Below, piece after piece: positions 18,140 through 26,384 of a stretch of 64,000 bases of DNA (position 1 is the first letter of the stretch; each line of letters begins with the position of its first letter). The notes beneath the pieces were generated by a model, which saw only the letters and a program-made list of their open reading frames with translations, was not told the DNA's origin and ran no database searches. The DNA lies in NCBI RefSeq assembly GCF_000178975.2, contig NC_015064.1:3286001-3350000 (forward strand), in the 5' to 3' direction. This DNA comes from Granulicella tundricola MP5ACTX9 (lineage in GTDB: Bacteria > Acidobacteriota > Terriglobia > Terriglobales > Acidobacteriaceae). Both the position numbers and the translations under genes were made by a program.

Positions 18140-19201
18140 ATGTCCGACACCGTGAAAGTCAACATCCCTCAAACCCCCGTCGCCACGCCCGTGCCGATCA
18201 CGCCTCAGCCTGGCAAGTTCATCCTTGATCAGGGTGCCTTCCTCCAGAAGCTTCCCTTCCAGGCCCACCCCACACCGCTGCCCGGCGTCTTCACCGTACC
18301 CGCCCCACCCTCAACCCTCATCCTCGCCACCGCCAGCCAGTCCGATCTCATCAAGGCCGGCATCATGTTCCGCCAACCCACCGCGCAGGACCCTCCCGGA
18401 GTCCAGGCCGCCTGGAAGGCCTTCACCTCCCAGCACTTCGATCCCGCCAAGCGCATCATCCCAGAGATGGCACCCCAGGTCGGCGTCACCCACAATCTCA
18501 AAACACCGCCCACCCAGGTCTCCAACACCAGCTATAACGGCACCGTCTGGTCCGGCGCTGGCACCAAGACAGGAACCTGGACCACCTGCATCGGCACCTG
18601 GGTCATCCCCACCGTCTCCAAACCGTCGGAAGCTCAGGGTACAGAAGGCGGCTGGAACTCCTCCTCATGGGTCGGACTTGACGGCTTCTTTTACACCAAC
18701 GATGTCCTCCAGGCCGGCATTCAGCAGCACGTCAACGCCGCCGGCGTAGCCAACTACGTCGCCTGGTACGAGTGGTACGCCCCCATCCAGGCTGGCTCCC
18801 CCAGCTACGTCTACCAGACCAACATCACCAACTTCCCCGTCAGCCCTGGCCAGACCGTCTCCTGCTCCGTCCAGTACGTCGCCAATCACGCCGGGTCGAT
18901 CTCCTTCAGCAATCAGACCACCGGCCAGCACTTCACCATCACCCTTGCTCCGCCACCCGGAGCAACCAACAGCGGAGGCTCCTGCGAATGGATCATGGAA
19001 GCCCCGGACGGCGGAGAGCCTAAATCCTCCCTGCCCAAATTCACTCCGGTCGTCTTCACCACCGCCCTCGCCTGCGGCCCAAACAATACCTCGACCAACC
19101 CAGCCACAGGCGACACCCTCAACATCACCACCTCCAGCGGCAAGGTCCTCACCAAGGTCACCACCGGCTCCGACACCTGCACCATCAGCTTCATCGGCTA
19201 A
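18140..19201 (+). CDS. Glutamic endopeptidase, family G1 (eqolisin-like)
   Basis: The C-terminal two thirds of this 353-residue protein match the eqolisin pattern: YNGTVWSGAG, WVIPTV, SSSWVGLDG, LQAGIQ (Gln191 at the catalytic glutamine position), WYEWYAP, VSPGQTVSCSV and a CEWIMEAPDGG segment supplying the catalytic glutamate. Eqolisins are acid-active peptidases first known from fungi, usually secreted with a propeptide. Residues 1-130 form a Pro-rich propeptide-like region, but no Sec signal peptide is evident, so the export route is open. The ATG is preceded by AAGAGAGG. A palindromic family C element follows the stop directly. Confidence 0.85.
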   Translation: MSDTVKVNIPQTPVATPVPITPQPGKFILDQGAFLQKLPFQAHPTPLPGVFTVPAPPSTLILATASQSDLIKAGIMFRQPTAQDPPGVQAAWKAFTSQHFDPAKRIIPEMAPQVGVTHNLKTPPTQVSNTSYNGTVWSGAGTKTGTWTTCIGTWVIPTVSKPSEAQGTEGGWNSSSWVGLDGFFYTNDVLQAGIQQHVNAAGVANYVAWYEWYAPIQAGSPSYVYQTNITNFPVSPGQTVSCSVQYVANHAGSISFSNQTTGQHFTITLAPPPGATNSGGSCEWIMEAPDGGEPKSSLPKFTPVVFTTALACGPNNTSTNPATGDTLNITTSSGKVLTKVTTGSDTCTISFIG

Positions 19202-19243
19202 CTGGGTGCCCCATGTCTCGATTCTGAGACATGGGGCACCCAG
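19202..19243. repeat. Repeat family C, copy 1, terminator-like palindrome
   Basis: CTGGGTGCCCCATGTCTC pairs perfectly with GAGACATGGGGCACCCAG (18 pairs) around a GATTCT loop. It begins one base into the stop codon context of the G1 peptidase gene and probably ends its transcript, although the T-tract (TTT) is short. A second copy lies at 26259. Confidence 0.75.
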
Positions 19244-19261
19244 TTTCGACCCCGTCCCATG

Positions 19262-19391
19262 GTGGGAACAACTCCAGCAGAATGAAGACTTTACGCCCCC
19301 TGTCCGGACTTCGGACAGGAGAAGTCCAGACCTAAAACACATGGAATGAAGACTTTAGACTTAAACATCCGGGGGTAAGGGGGGTACCCCG
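19262..19391 (-). repeat. Dispersed repeat family A, copy 2
   Basis: The minus strand reads TAAAGTCTTCATTCCATG, then TTTTAGGTCTGGACTTCTCC, a CTGTCCG/CGGACAG hairpin and a second TAAAGTCTTCATTC. The C-rich block with GGGGTACCCC lies at its upstream end. It fills the space between the G1 peptidase palindrome and the coaD stop. Confidence 0.7.
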
Positions 19392-19886
19392 CTACTCCCC
19401 CAAGGGCCCCTTGGCCTTCAGCCTTTCCACCACTAGGGGAGGCACCAAAGACGTCACATCCCCGCCCAGCCGGAATACGCCCTTGATTAGCCGCGAACTC
19501 ACATACGTGTACTTCTCCGCCGGCATCATGAACAGCGTCTCCAGCTCCGGATCGAGCTTCCGGTTCATCATCGCCATCTGAAACTCATACTCATAGTCGG
19601 AGATCGCCCGAATCCCCCGCAGCACCGCCCGGGCGCCCTGCTGCCGCGCAAAGTCCACCAGCAGCCCATCGAACGTCGTCACCGACACATTCGGCATCCC
19701 GCTCACCGCCTCGGCGATCATCTCCAGCCGCTCCGGCACAGTAAACAGGGGTGTCCCCTTCTCCGAGTTCCGCAGAATCGCCACCACCAGCTCATCCACG
19801 ATCTTCGCGCCCCGCGCAATCAGGTCCAGATGCCCATTGGTAAGGGGATCGAACGTCCCCGGATAGATCGCTTTAACGGTATGCAT
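19392..19886 (-). CDS. coaD: Phosphopantetheine adenylyltransferase
   Basis: The enzyme (164 residues from this start) transfers AMP to 4'-phosphopantetheine, the penultimate step of coenzyme A synthesis. It shows AIYPGTFDPLTNGHLDLI, AVLRGIRAISDYEYEFQMAMMN and YTYVSSRLIKGV, the canonical nucleotide and pantetheine sites. The start is uncertain: ATG at 19886 gives the usual MHTVKAIYPG, whereas ATG at 19901 has a better GGAG ribosome-binding site and adds MLLFV. It is divergent from the sigma-factor gene. Confidence 0.95.
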   Translation of the reverse strand: MHTVKAIYPGTFDPLTNGHLDLIARGAKIVDELVVAILRNSEKGTPLFTVPERLEMIAEAVSGMPNVSVTTFDGLLVDFARQQGARAVLRGIRAISDYEYEFQMAMMNRKLDPELETLFMMPAEKYTYVSSRLIKGVFRLGGDVTSLVPPLVVERLKAKGPLGE

Positions 19887-19996
19887 GACAAACAAGAGCA
19901 TACCTGCTCCGCCCCACGAAAATCCGAAACTCTCTGTAGTCCTCCCAACCGCAACCGCGTCCATCCCGATAACAAGCAAGCAATCACCCACTTAGA

Positions 19997-20593
19997 ATGA
20001 TCTCCGCCACCCTCCAACCCGAAGCCGCAGCAGCTACTTTGGATACCCCAGCCCCTATCTCGATCGACGCCTTACACGCGCAGTACAGCCCGCGCATCTT
20101 CCGTTTCATCCTCGCCTCCGTGCATGATCGCGATCTCGCCCAGACCCTCACCCAGGACACCTTCCTCCGCGCCTGGTCCTCCATGAACTCGGACGCGCAG
20201 TTCCGCGGCGAGTCCTCAGAGGCAACCTGGCTCACCCGCATCGCCCTCAATCTCGTCCGCGACCACACCCGCACCAACCGCTTCCGCTTCTGGCGCAGCG
20301 TCTCCGCCACGGCAATCGAGGCCTCAGACCTCTCCCACGCCCTCGCCCACCCGGACTCCACCAACGAGTCCCGCCTCATCGCCTCCCAGCAGCTCACCCT
20401 CATCTGGGCCACCGTATCCACTCTCTCCGAGCGCCAGCGTACCGTCTTCCTCCTCCGCTTCGTCGAGGAGTTTGAGCTCGCCCACATCGCCGAGATCACC
20501 GCCATGCCTTTACCCACCGTCAAGACCCACCTCTACCGGGCCCTCGCAGTCATCCGCAAGGCCCACCCCCTGAACACGAAGGAAGCAAAATGA
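19997..20593 (+). CDS. ECF-type RNA polymerase sigma factor
   Basis: The 198-residue protein has sigma region 2 (YSPRIFRFILASVHDRDLAQTLTQDTFLRAW, with AEATWL-like SSEATWLTRIALNLVRDH) and region 4 (LSERQRTVFLLRFVEEF followed by a helix-turn-helix ending MPLPTVKTHLYRAL). Region 3 is absent, as in ECF sigmas. It overlaps the putative anti-sigma gene by 4 bases (ATGA). No ribosome-binding site is visible before the ATG, so the mRNA may be leaderless or the start may differ. ECF sigmas usually promote their own operon. Confidence 0.92.
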   Translation: MISATLQPEAAAATLDTPAPISIDALHAQYSPRIFRFILASVHDRDLAQTLTQDTFLRAWSSMNSDAQFRGESSEATWLTRIALNLVRDHTRTNRFRFWRSVSATAIEASDLSHALAHPDSTNESRLIASQQLTLIWATVSTLSERQRTVFLLRFVEEFELAHIAEITAMPLPTVKTHLYRALAVIRKAHPLNTKEAK

Positions 20594-21093
20594 CCCACCT
20601 CACCGAACCCGAGCTCTACACCCTACTCGACCCCGAAGCAGGAGCCCCGGCCAACAGCCATCTGGCCGCCTGCAGTCACTGCCGCGCTGAACTCGATAGT
20701 CTCCGCGCCACCTTCACCCTCCTCCGTGAGACCACCACGCACTACGCCGCCAGCAACGCCCCACGCGCGATGCCGTCGGCGGTCGCCACCCGGCACCAGC
20801 CGCTCTTCAACCTCCGCCCCGCCCTCGCCGGCTGGGCCTCGGCCGCAGTCCTCCTCGCCGCAGGTGCCGTCGGTCTGGCCAACCTCCACCACCCCGCCGC
20901 ACCCGTTGCCGTAAACACCCCTGTAGCCATGGCCGTGGCAGAGCCCAACACCTCCGACGAAGCCCTGCTCCAATCCGTCTCTGACGCGATCGACCAGCCC
21001 GTCCCCACCTCTCTCAGCATCCTGGCCGAGCCCTCAACCCAGAGCCAGCCCACCTCTTCAGTTCAAAAAGTTCAACCCGAAAGGACCAACTAG
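20590..21093 (+). CDS. Putative membrane anti-sigma factor (zinc-finger type)
   Basis: The N-terminus of this 167-residue protein has a ZAS-like metal motif, H24-x3-C28-x2-C31 (HLAACSHCRAEL), and one transmembrane helix lies at about residues 78-98. The remainder is a Ser/Pro-rich periplasmic tail. This is the layout of anti-sigma factors that hold an ECF sigma at the membrane until an envelope signal arrives. The ATGA overlap with the sigma gene supports the pairing. The assignment rests on layout and position, since the sequence is otherwise divergent. Confidence 0.82.
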   Translation: MTHLTEPELYTLLDPEAGAPANSHLAACSHCRAELDSLRATFTLLRETTTHYAASNAPRAMPSAVATRHQPLFNLRPALAGWASAAVLLAAGAVGLANLHHPAAPVAVNTPVAMAVAEPNTSDEALLQSVSDAIDQPVPTSLSILAEPSTQSQPTSSVQKVQPERTN

Positions 21094-21095
21094 CC

Positions 21096-21989
21096 ATGCG
21101 CCTTCCCCTCTATCTTGCCGCCGCCACCCTGCTCCCGTTCGCCTGCGCAGCCGCTCAGACCTCTACCCAGCCCTCCGGCCCCATGCCCGACCAGATCATC
21201 AACCAGCATGCCCTCGATCAGTTCAAAACCGAGCTCCGCGATATGAAGATCCCCCAGATCGACACCACCAAGCTCGTCGACCAGAAGGCCCTCGCCCAGC
21301 TTCAGTCTCAGCTTCGCGACGTGAAGATCCCGCAGATCGATGGCAGCAAGCTCATCAATCAGGCGGCTCTTCAGGCACTCGTTGAGAGGACAACTGCAAA
21401 CCTCCGCTCCAACCCCGCTATCCTGGCCCTCCAGATGGAAGGTCCGCTCGATGGCCCCATGTTCGGAGGCCAGATGGGCGGCCCCGGCGGCCAGGACATG
21501 GGCCACGGCGGCCCCGAAGGCTTCGGCGGACGCCACGACGGCCATGAAGGCCGCATCGTACCCCCCGGCATGTGGTGGAAAAACCCCGAGCTCGCCCAGA
21601 AGCTCAACATCACCGCCGATCAGCAGAAGCACATGGACTCGATCATCCTCGAAAGCCGCATCCAGCTCGTCCAGATGAAGGCCAGCCTTGAAGAGCAGGA
21701 GCTTCGCCTTGAGCCGCTCCTCAACGCCAACCCGCCCGACACCACCAAGGCCATGGCCCAGATCGACCACATCGCAGACACCCGCGCCAACCTCGAGAAG
21801 GCCAACGCCAAGATGCTCCTCAGCATCCGCGGCGTCCTCACCGCCCAGCAATGGACGCAGCTCCAGGCCGAGCAGCATCACCGCATGCAGTTCAATCACG
21901 ATCGCCCAGAGCGGCCCGAACGCCCGGAACGGCCCGAGCGCCCGGAGGGCCGCCCCCAGCAGCCCCCCACCCCACCCACCGGAGCCTAG
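21096..21989 (+). CDS. Spy/CpxP-like periplasmic protein with internal repeat
   Basis: The 297-residue protein has a signal peptide (to about residue 20) and a duplicated 24-26-residue unit: ELRDMKIPQIDTTKL at 46-60 and QLRDVKIPQIDGSKL at 72-86. A Gly/Met/His/Asp-rich stretch (115-155) follows, then WWKNPELAQKLNITADQQKHM, the LTxxQ-like signature of Spy/CpxP/ZraP helical chaperones, and a tail of (RPE) repeats. It starts 2 bases after the anti-sigma stop, so it is likely the effector of the sigma/anti-sigma unit. Periplasmic chaperone or metal-responsive buffering is inferred. Confidence 0.82.
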   Translation: MRLPLYLAAATLLPFACAAAQTSTQPSGPMPDQIINQHALDQFKTELRDMKIPQIDTTKLVDQKALAQLQSQLRDVKIPQIDGSKLINQAALQALVERTTANLRSNPAILALQMEGPLDGPMFGGQMGGPGGQDMGHGGPEGFGGRHDGHEGRIVPPGMWWKNPELAQKLNITADQQKHMDSIILESRIQLVQMKASLEEQELRLEPLLNANPPDTTKAMAQIDHIADTRANLEKANAKMLLSIRGVLTAQQWTQLQAEQHHRMQFNHDRPERPERPERPERPEGRPQQPPTPPTGA

Positions 21990-22005
21990 ATCAGCCATAA
22001 GTGCC

Positions 22006-22030
22006 GTCATTCTGGCGAAGCCAGAACCCC
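22006..22030 (+). repeat. Dispersed repeat family B, short copy
   Basis: GTCATTCTGGCGAAGCCAGAA contains the palindrome TTCTGGC-GAA-GCCAGAA. It sits just after the Spy-like gene. Confidence 0.5.
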
Positions 22031-22061
22031 AGTATTGGCACTTGTTGCTGCTTGTTCCCCC

Positions 22062-22101
22062 AACGCAAAGAGGAGGTCCGAAAGGACCTCCTCTTTGCGT
22101 T
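22062..22101. terminator. Perfect bidirectional terminator between the Spy-like gene and recA
   Basis: AACGCAAAGAGGAGGTCC pairs over 18 bases with GGACCTCCTCTTTGCGTT around a GAAA tetraloop. It lies between two convergent genes and can terminate both. Confidence 0.85.
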
Positions 22102-22121
22102 CCTAAACAGTGAAGAAGAAC

Positions 22122-23195
22122 TTACTTCTTGCCCTTCACCACCGCAACAGCCTGCTCCACACCATCCTCATCCATCTCCGGAATCGGAATCGGCACACTC
22201 GAAGCTCCAATCCCCAGCTTCTTTCTTAGCTCCCCGTCGATCCGCCCGAATACATCCCGGTTCGTCTTCAGGAAGTTCCGCACGTTCTCACGGCCCTGCC
22301 CAATCCGCTCACCCTGGAAGCTATACCACGCGCCGCTCTTATCCACGATGTTGTGCAGCACCGCCAGATCCAGCGTATCGCCCTCACGCGAGATGCCCTC
22401 ACCATACAGAATGTCGAACTCCGCATCCCGGAACGGCGCAGCCACCTTGTTCTTGACGATCTTCACCTTCGTCCGCGACCCCACAACAACATCGCCTTCC
22501 TTCACCGCGCCAATGCGCCGGATATCGATACGCATGGACGAGTAGAACTTCAGCGCCTTACCGCCCGTCGTCGTCTCCGGATTGCCAAACATCACACCGA
22601 TCTTGTCGCGAATCTGGTTGATGAAGATCAGGCACGTACGCGACTTTGAAACCGTCCCGGTCAGCTTCCGCAGCGCCTGGCTCATCAGCCGTGCCTGTAG
22701 TCCCATGTGCGAGTCGCCCATCTCACCGTCGAGCTCCGCCTTCGGCACCAGAGCAGCCACCGAGTCGACGACCAGCACATCGATCGCGCCCGACTTCACC
22801 AGCGCCTCAACAATCTCCAGCGCCTGCTCGCCATAATCCGGCTGGCTCACCAGCAGGTTATCGATATCCACGCCCAGCTTTTTGGCATACCCCGGGTCCA
22901 GCGCGTGTTCCGCGTCCACAAAAGCCGCCAGCCCGCCCGCTTTCTGGGCCTCCGCAATGATCTGCAGCGTAATCGTCGTCTTGCCCGAGCTCTCAGGCCC
23001 AAAGATCTCCACCACGCGTCCACGCGGCACGCCGCCCACGCCCAGCGCCGCGTCAAACGAAATCGATCCCGTCGAGATCACCGCAATCGGCACGATCGCT
23101 TCCTTCGATCCCAGCCGCATGATCGAGCCCTTGCCAAACTGCTTCTCCAGCTGCGACATCGCAGCTTCTATCGCCTTCCCACGCTCGTCTGCCAA
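22122..23195 (-). CDS. recA: Recombinase RecA
   Basis: The 357-residue protein is the central homologous-recombination and SOS coprotease ATPase. It shows GKGSIMRLG, Walker [10 protein letters not shown], Walker B-like [15 protein letters not shown] and [15 protein letters not shown], loop L2 [27 protein letters not shown] and a lysine-rich end. The start codon is TTG with AGGAGA six to seven bases upstream. The gene is monocistronic, bounded by a perfect terminator and 114 bases from the thyX stop. I saw no operator that I could assign to LexA with confidence. Confidence 0.97.
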   Translation of the reverse strand: MADERGKAIEAAMSQLEKQFGKGSIMRLGSKEAIVPIAVISTGSISFDAALGVGGVPRGRVVEIFGPESSGKTTITLQIIAEAQKAGGLAAFVDAEHALDPGYAKKLGVDIDNLLVSQPDYGEQALEIVEALVKSGAIDVLVVDSVAALVPKAELDGEMGDSHMGLQARLMSQALRKLTGTVSKSRTCLIFINQIRDKIGVMFGNPETTTGGKALKFYSSMRIDIRRIGAVKEGDVVVGSRTKVKIVKNKVAAPFRDAEFDILYGEGISREGDTLDLAVLHNIVDKSGAWYSFQGERIGQGRENVRNFLKTNRDVFGRIDGELRKKLGIGASSVPIPIPEMDEDGVEQAVAVVKGKK

Positions 23196-23309
23196 GTCAA
23201 TCTCCTCTATCGTTCAGTCAATCCGAAGTCTAGCATCGGGGCAACCCCCAAAGCAAAGAAAAAGCGAAAGATTCCCAAACTGGAACCGCAGCCCGCAAAC
23301 CAGCCCTAA

Positions 23310-24785
23310 CTACCGCCGCAAAAGATCCACCGGCTCCCACACATCCTCAATCCGAAACAAGCCCGCAAGCCCCGGATGCGCCTTCTTCACCGCAAGGTAC
23401 ATCTCCCAAGCCACTCGCCGATAGCTGAAATGCCCCGCCACCCCACTCCTCAACTCCGAGATATACAGCGCCTCCGCAAAGTCCATCTTGAACATAGCCC
23501 TGCACCGAGTCCCCAGCGGCAGCAGATACTGAGCCGACTCCCCAGCCTCCTCGCACCCGCTCACCTTCAGATCCTCATAAGCCCCAAACGCCGCATCCAT
23601 CGCCCCCTTATAGACTCCCGCCAGCCCGGCTTCCTCAAGCGTCGGCTGCCCCGGGCACCCAGGATCTTCATATCCATGCACGTCCGTGAACCCCTGCAAA
23701 AGCTGCACACAACGCCGGTGCCGATGCATATCCCTGAACCCACCCACATCCATCAAGATATCGAACCGCAGCCCGCCCCCCGAGCTATAAGCCCGCAGCA
23801 GCTCATCATGCCGCCCCCTGAGCCGCGTCCCCATCTCGATCACCTCCATCACCCCGGAACCGCTCAGCCCCGCCACCCGATCCCTCACCTGCCGATAGCT
23901 ATAGTGGCAATGCGGATAAAGCAGCGAGGTCGCCAGCTCCACCTCCAGACTCTTGCCTTCCTCCACCAGATCCACCACCGGCGCCTTGGCAATCGCAGCC
24001 CCACCCATTAACTCCGCCACCGCCGCCCGCAGCAGCCCCGCGGTCTCCGCCTGGTATGCATTCGGCACCGCATACTTCACCAGCGTAGGCGCAACCTTGA
24101 CCTCACGAGCCCCCTCGTTCGGATTCCAGGCCGCCTCGCTTGCCGCCGCCCTCAGCCTCTCGCCCAGCCCCCGTATCTCTCCAAACTCACTCGTCAGCAG
24201 CCGAGAAACCTGCGTCTCCAGCGTCCGCGCATTCACAATCTGCCCTAAAGAGGTATTCGTAGCCAACGGCAACAAATACCGCGCCACATCGAACGCCCTG
24301 GCCTTCAGCGTACGCACATAGGCCTCTTCCTTCATCTCCGCCGGCCGCGCAATCGCCCCTTGCAGCGCTTCGAGCATCCCCGCTCCAATCCGCTCATACG
24401 CCCCAAACAAAGCCTCAATCGCAGCCGTATAGCTTGCCGTCTGGTCCCCCACCGCAGGCGTATACCAACCGCTCTTCCTGAAGTCCTGATACCGAGTCGA
24501 TCGTTCCTGCCCATCCCACCGCTGCTCGTCCACCAGCGCAATCGCTGCCAGCAGACTCAACCGTTCGATCGCCATCGGAATATGCGCCAGGTCTGCAATC
24601 GACCGATGCCCGTACTGAAAATAAAACGTGTTCAGAAACTGTTCCGCCCGCTGCGCGCTGATCTCCGCCAGCGACTCCTTCATCGTCAGCCCGGACCGCG
24701 AGTACTTCGCCATGGCATACGCCAGAACCTCAGGGTCAGCCCCGTGTATCGCATAAACATCTGTCTCATTCTTCGTCGCACTCAT
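23310..24785 (-). CDS. thyX: Tandem-domain FAD-dependent thymidylate synthase (ThyX) homologue
   Basis: At 491 residues this is twice the usual ThyX length and consists of two ThyX-like halves. The first half has HRSIADLAH and STRY (residues 96-99, part of the dUMP-binding S-x-R-Y), followed by ARYLLPLATNTSLGQIVNARTLE. The second has RHRR (355-358, the RHR of the ThyX signature) and QYLLPLGTRCRAMFKMDFAEAL. The RHR and SxRY elements that sit together in classical ThyX are thus on different halves. It is expected to make dTMP from dUMP with FAD and methylene-folate, or to have a derived role. No thyA is in the window. Confidence 0.85.
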   Translation of the reverse strand: MSATKNETDVYAIHGADPEVLAYAMAKYSRSGLTMKESLAEISAQRAEQFLNTFYFQYGHRSIADLAHIPMAIERLSLLAAIALVDEQRWDGQERSTRYQDFRKSGWYTPAVGDQTASYTAAIEALFGAYERIGAGMLEALQGAIARPAEMKEEAYVRTLKARAFDVARYLLPLATNTSLGQIVNARTLETQVSRLLTSEFGEIRGLGERLRAAASEAAWNPNEGAREVKVAPTLVKYAVPNAYQAETAGLLRAAVAELMGGAAIAKAPVVDLVEEGKSLEVELATSLLYPHCHYSYRQVRDRVAGLSGSGVMEVIEMGTRLRGRHDELLRAYSSGGGLRFDILMDVGGFRDMHRHRRCVQLLQGFTDVHGYEDPGCPGQPTLEEAGLAGVYKGAMDAAFGAYEDLKVSGCEEAGESAQYLLPLGTRCRAMFKMDFAEALYISELRSGVAGHFSYRRVAWEMYLAVKKAHPGLAGLFRIEDVWEPVDLLRR

Positions 24786-24855
24786 CGTCCCACCAGCATA
24801 TAACTCGGCATCAGACCCTTAAGTGGAAGACTCGCCCGAAAACTCGCTCGACCAC

Positions 24856-25605
24856 ATGGCACACCGCCCGTATCCCCTGCCCACCCGCCCCTGGCGCATG
24901 AAGCAGCGCTGGAACGATCTCCTCTTCGCCCACTACCCCATCCCGCCGTCCCAGATGGCCCCCCTCATCCCCACCGGCCTCGAACTTGACACCTTCGACG
25001 GTCAAGCCTGGCTCGGAGTAGTCCCCTTCTGGATGGACCAGGTAGAAAACCGCACCATCGGCGACAGCACCCTCTCCATCCCCACCACCCGCATCTTCTC
25101 AGAGCTCAATCTCCGCACCTACGTCCGCTCTCCCCGCACCGGCCTCTGCGGCATCTACTTCTTCTCACTCGATTGCTCCAGCCCCCTCGCCGTCATCGGC
25201 GCCCGTACCCTCTTCCACCTCCCTTACTATTTCGCCGATATCAACCGCACCCCCAGCATCACCATCCCCGATCAAACCCACTACGTCAGCCGCCGCCAAC
25301 TCACCTCCAGCAACCCCCGCTTTGAAGCCACCTTCAGACCCACCGGCCCCGTCACCCTCAGCACCCCCGGCTCCTTGGCTGCCTTTCTCACCGAGCGGTA
25401 CTGCCTCTTCACCACCTTCCGCAACTGCGTCCTACGCGGCGACATCCACCACCTCCCCTGGCCCCTCCAATCCGCCGAAGCCGACATCCGCACCGATGAA
25501 CTCCCCCAAGCCCATAACCTGACGCTCCCCCACGACACCCCACCTATCCTCCACTTCTCCAGCTCCCTCGACGTCTACATCTGGTCCCTCCAACCCGATC
25601 TATAA
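24856..25605 (+). CDS. DUF2071 (YqjF-like) protein
   Basis: The protein (249 residues from this start) shows the family pattern: RPWRMKQRWNDLLFAHYPIP, GLELDTFDGQAWLGVVPFWM, FSELNLRTYVR, GIYFFSLDCSS, LPYYFADI, a later FLTERYCLF and a C-terminal YIWSLQPDL. Family members adopt an acetoacetate-decarboxylase-like fold, but their biochemical role is not established. The ATG at 24856 was preferred to a GTG at 24823; neither has a clear ribosome-binding site. It is divergent from thyX, with only a short space between. Confidence 0.85.
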   Translation: MAHRPYPLPTRPWRMKQRWNDLLFAHYPIPPSQMAPLIPTGLELDTFDGQAWLGVVPFWMDQVENRTIGDSTLSIPTTRIFSELNLRTYVRSPRTGLCGIYFFSLDCSSPLAVIGARTLFHLPYYFADINRTPSITIPDQTHYVSRRQLTSSNPRFEATFRPTGPVTLSTPGSLAAFLTERYCLFTTFRNCVLRGDIHHLPWPLQSAEADIRTDELPQAHNLTLPHDTPPILHFSSSLDVYIWSLQPDL

Positions 25606-25714
25606 CCTCCCCAAATACAACTAAATCCCCCCATCCACCACTCCATACACCACGAAAGCCCCGCAGGCCTCGCACGACCAGACCCGGAGCCCTGAAACTC
25701 ACAAGGAGCCCCAC

Positions 25715-26242
25715 ATGAAACTCACCATCGCATCCCTCGCCCTGGCCACAATCCTCCCCCTCGCCGCCCACGCCGCCGATACATCCCACCAGGACAAAAA
25801 GTTCGTAGAAGACTCCGGCGCAGGTTCCCTCGCCGAGGTCCAGATGGGCAAACTCGCCCTCCAGAACTCCCAGAACCCAGAGGTCCGCCACTTCGCCCAG
25901 AAGATGATTGACGACCACTCCATGCTCATCCAGACCATGAAGCCCTTCGCAGACAAGATGGGCGTCCCCCCGCCGTCCAAGCTCGACCGCGCCGAAAAGG
26001 ACGAGTACGACCGCCTCTCCGGCAAGAAGGGCCAATCCTTCGATAAGGACTACATCACGACCATGGTCGACGACCACCACAAGGATCTCGCAGACTTCAC
26101 CAAAGAACGCGACACCACCGCCAACCCCGACCTCAAGGCCACCGTCGCCAAGGGCCGCGAGGTCATCCTCCAGCACACCGTCATGATCGACGGCATCGCC
26201 CAGAAGATGAACATACCCGTCCCAGCCAAACCCGGCATGTAA
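25715..26242 (+). CDS. DUF4142 secreted protein
   Basis: The 175-residue protein has a signal peptide (to AAHAA) and one helical DUF4142 domain with the typical LAEVQMGKLALQNSQNPEVRHFAQKMIDDHS motif (quoted in part: AEVQMGKLALQNSQNPEV) and a second helix pair with MVDDHHKDLADF. The fold is a ferritin-like helical bundle of unknown function, often linked to envelope stress in soil bacteria. AAGGAG lies before the ATG. It is probably monocistronic, followed by the family C palindrome. Confidence 0.88.
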   Translation: MKLTIASLALATILPLAAHAADTSHQDKKFVEDSGAGSLAEVQMGKLALQNSQNPEVRHFAQKMIDDHSMLIQTMKPFADKMGVPPPSKLDRAEKDEYDRLSGKKGQSFDKDYITTMVDDHHKDLADFTKERDTTANPDLKATVAKGREVILQHTVMIDGIAQKMNIPVPAKPGM

Positions 26243-26258
26243 GGACCACCATAAGGAT

Positions 26259-26296
26259 GGGTGCCCCACGTCTCGACTCTGAGACGTGGGTTCCAC
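26259..26296. repeat. Repeat family C, copy 2, palindrome
   Basis: CCCACGTCTC pairs with GAGACGTGGG around a GACTCT loop, flanked by GGTGC and TTCCACC. Compared with the copy at 19202 a T-A stem pair has become C-G, so pairing is preserved. Confidence 0.65.
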
Positions 26297-26384
26297 CAAA
26301 CTTTCACCTCACCACGTAAACCCTCCGTATAATTTCTCCTAGCCGCAACAAGCACATTCATAAAGCGCGCAAGGAGCCTCACCG

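Noticed and set aside
23200..23260. LexA operator upstream of recA
   Set aside because: TTC-N9-GAA is present but matches no operator consensus that I can apply to this phylum with confidence.
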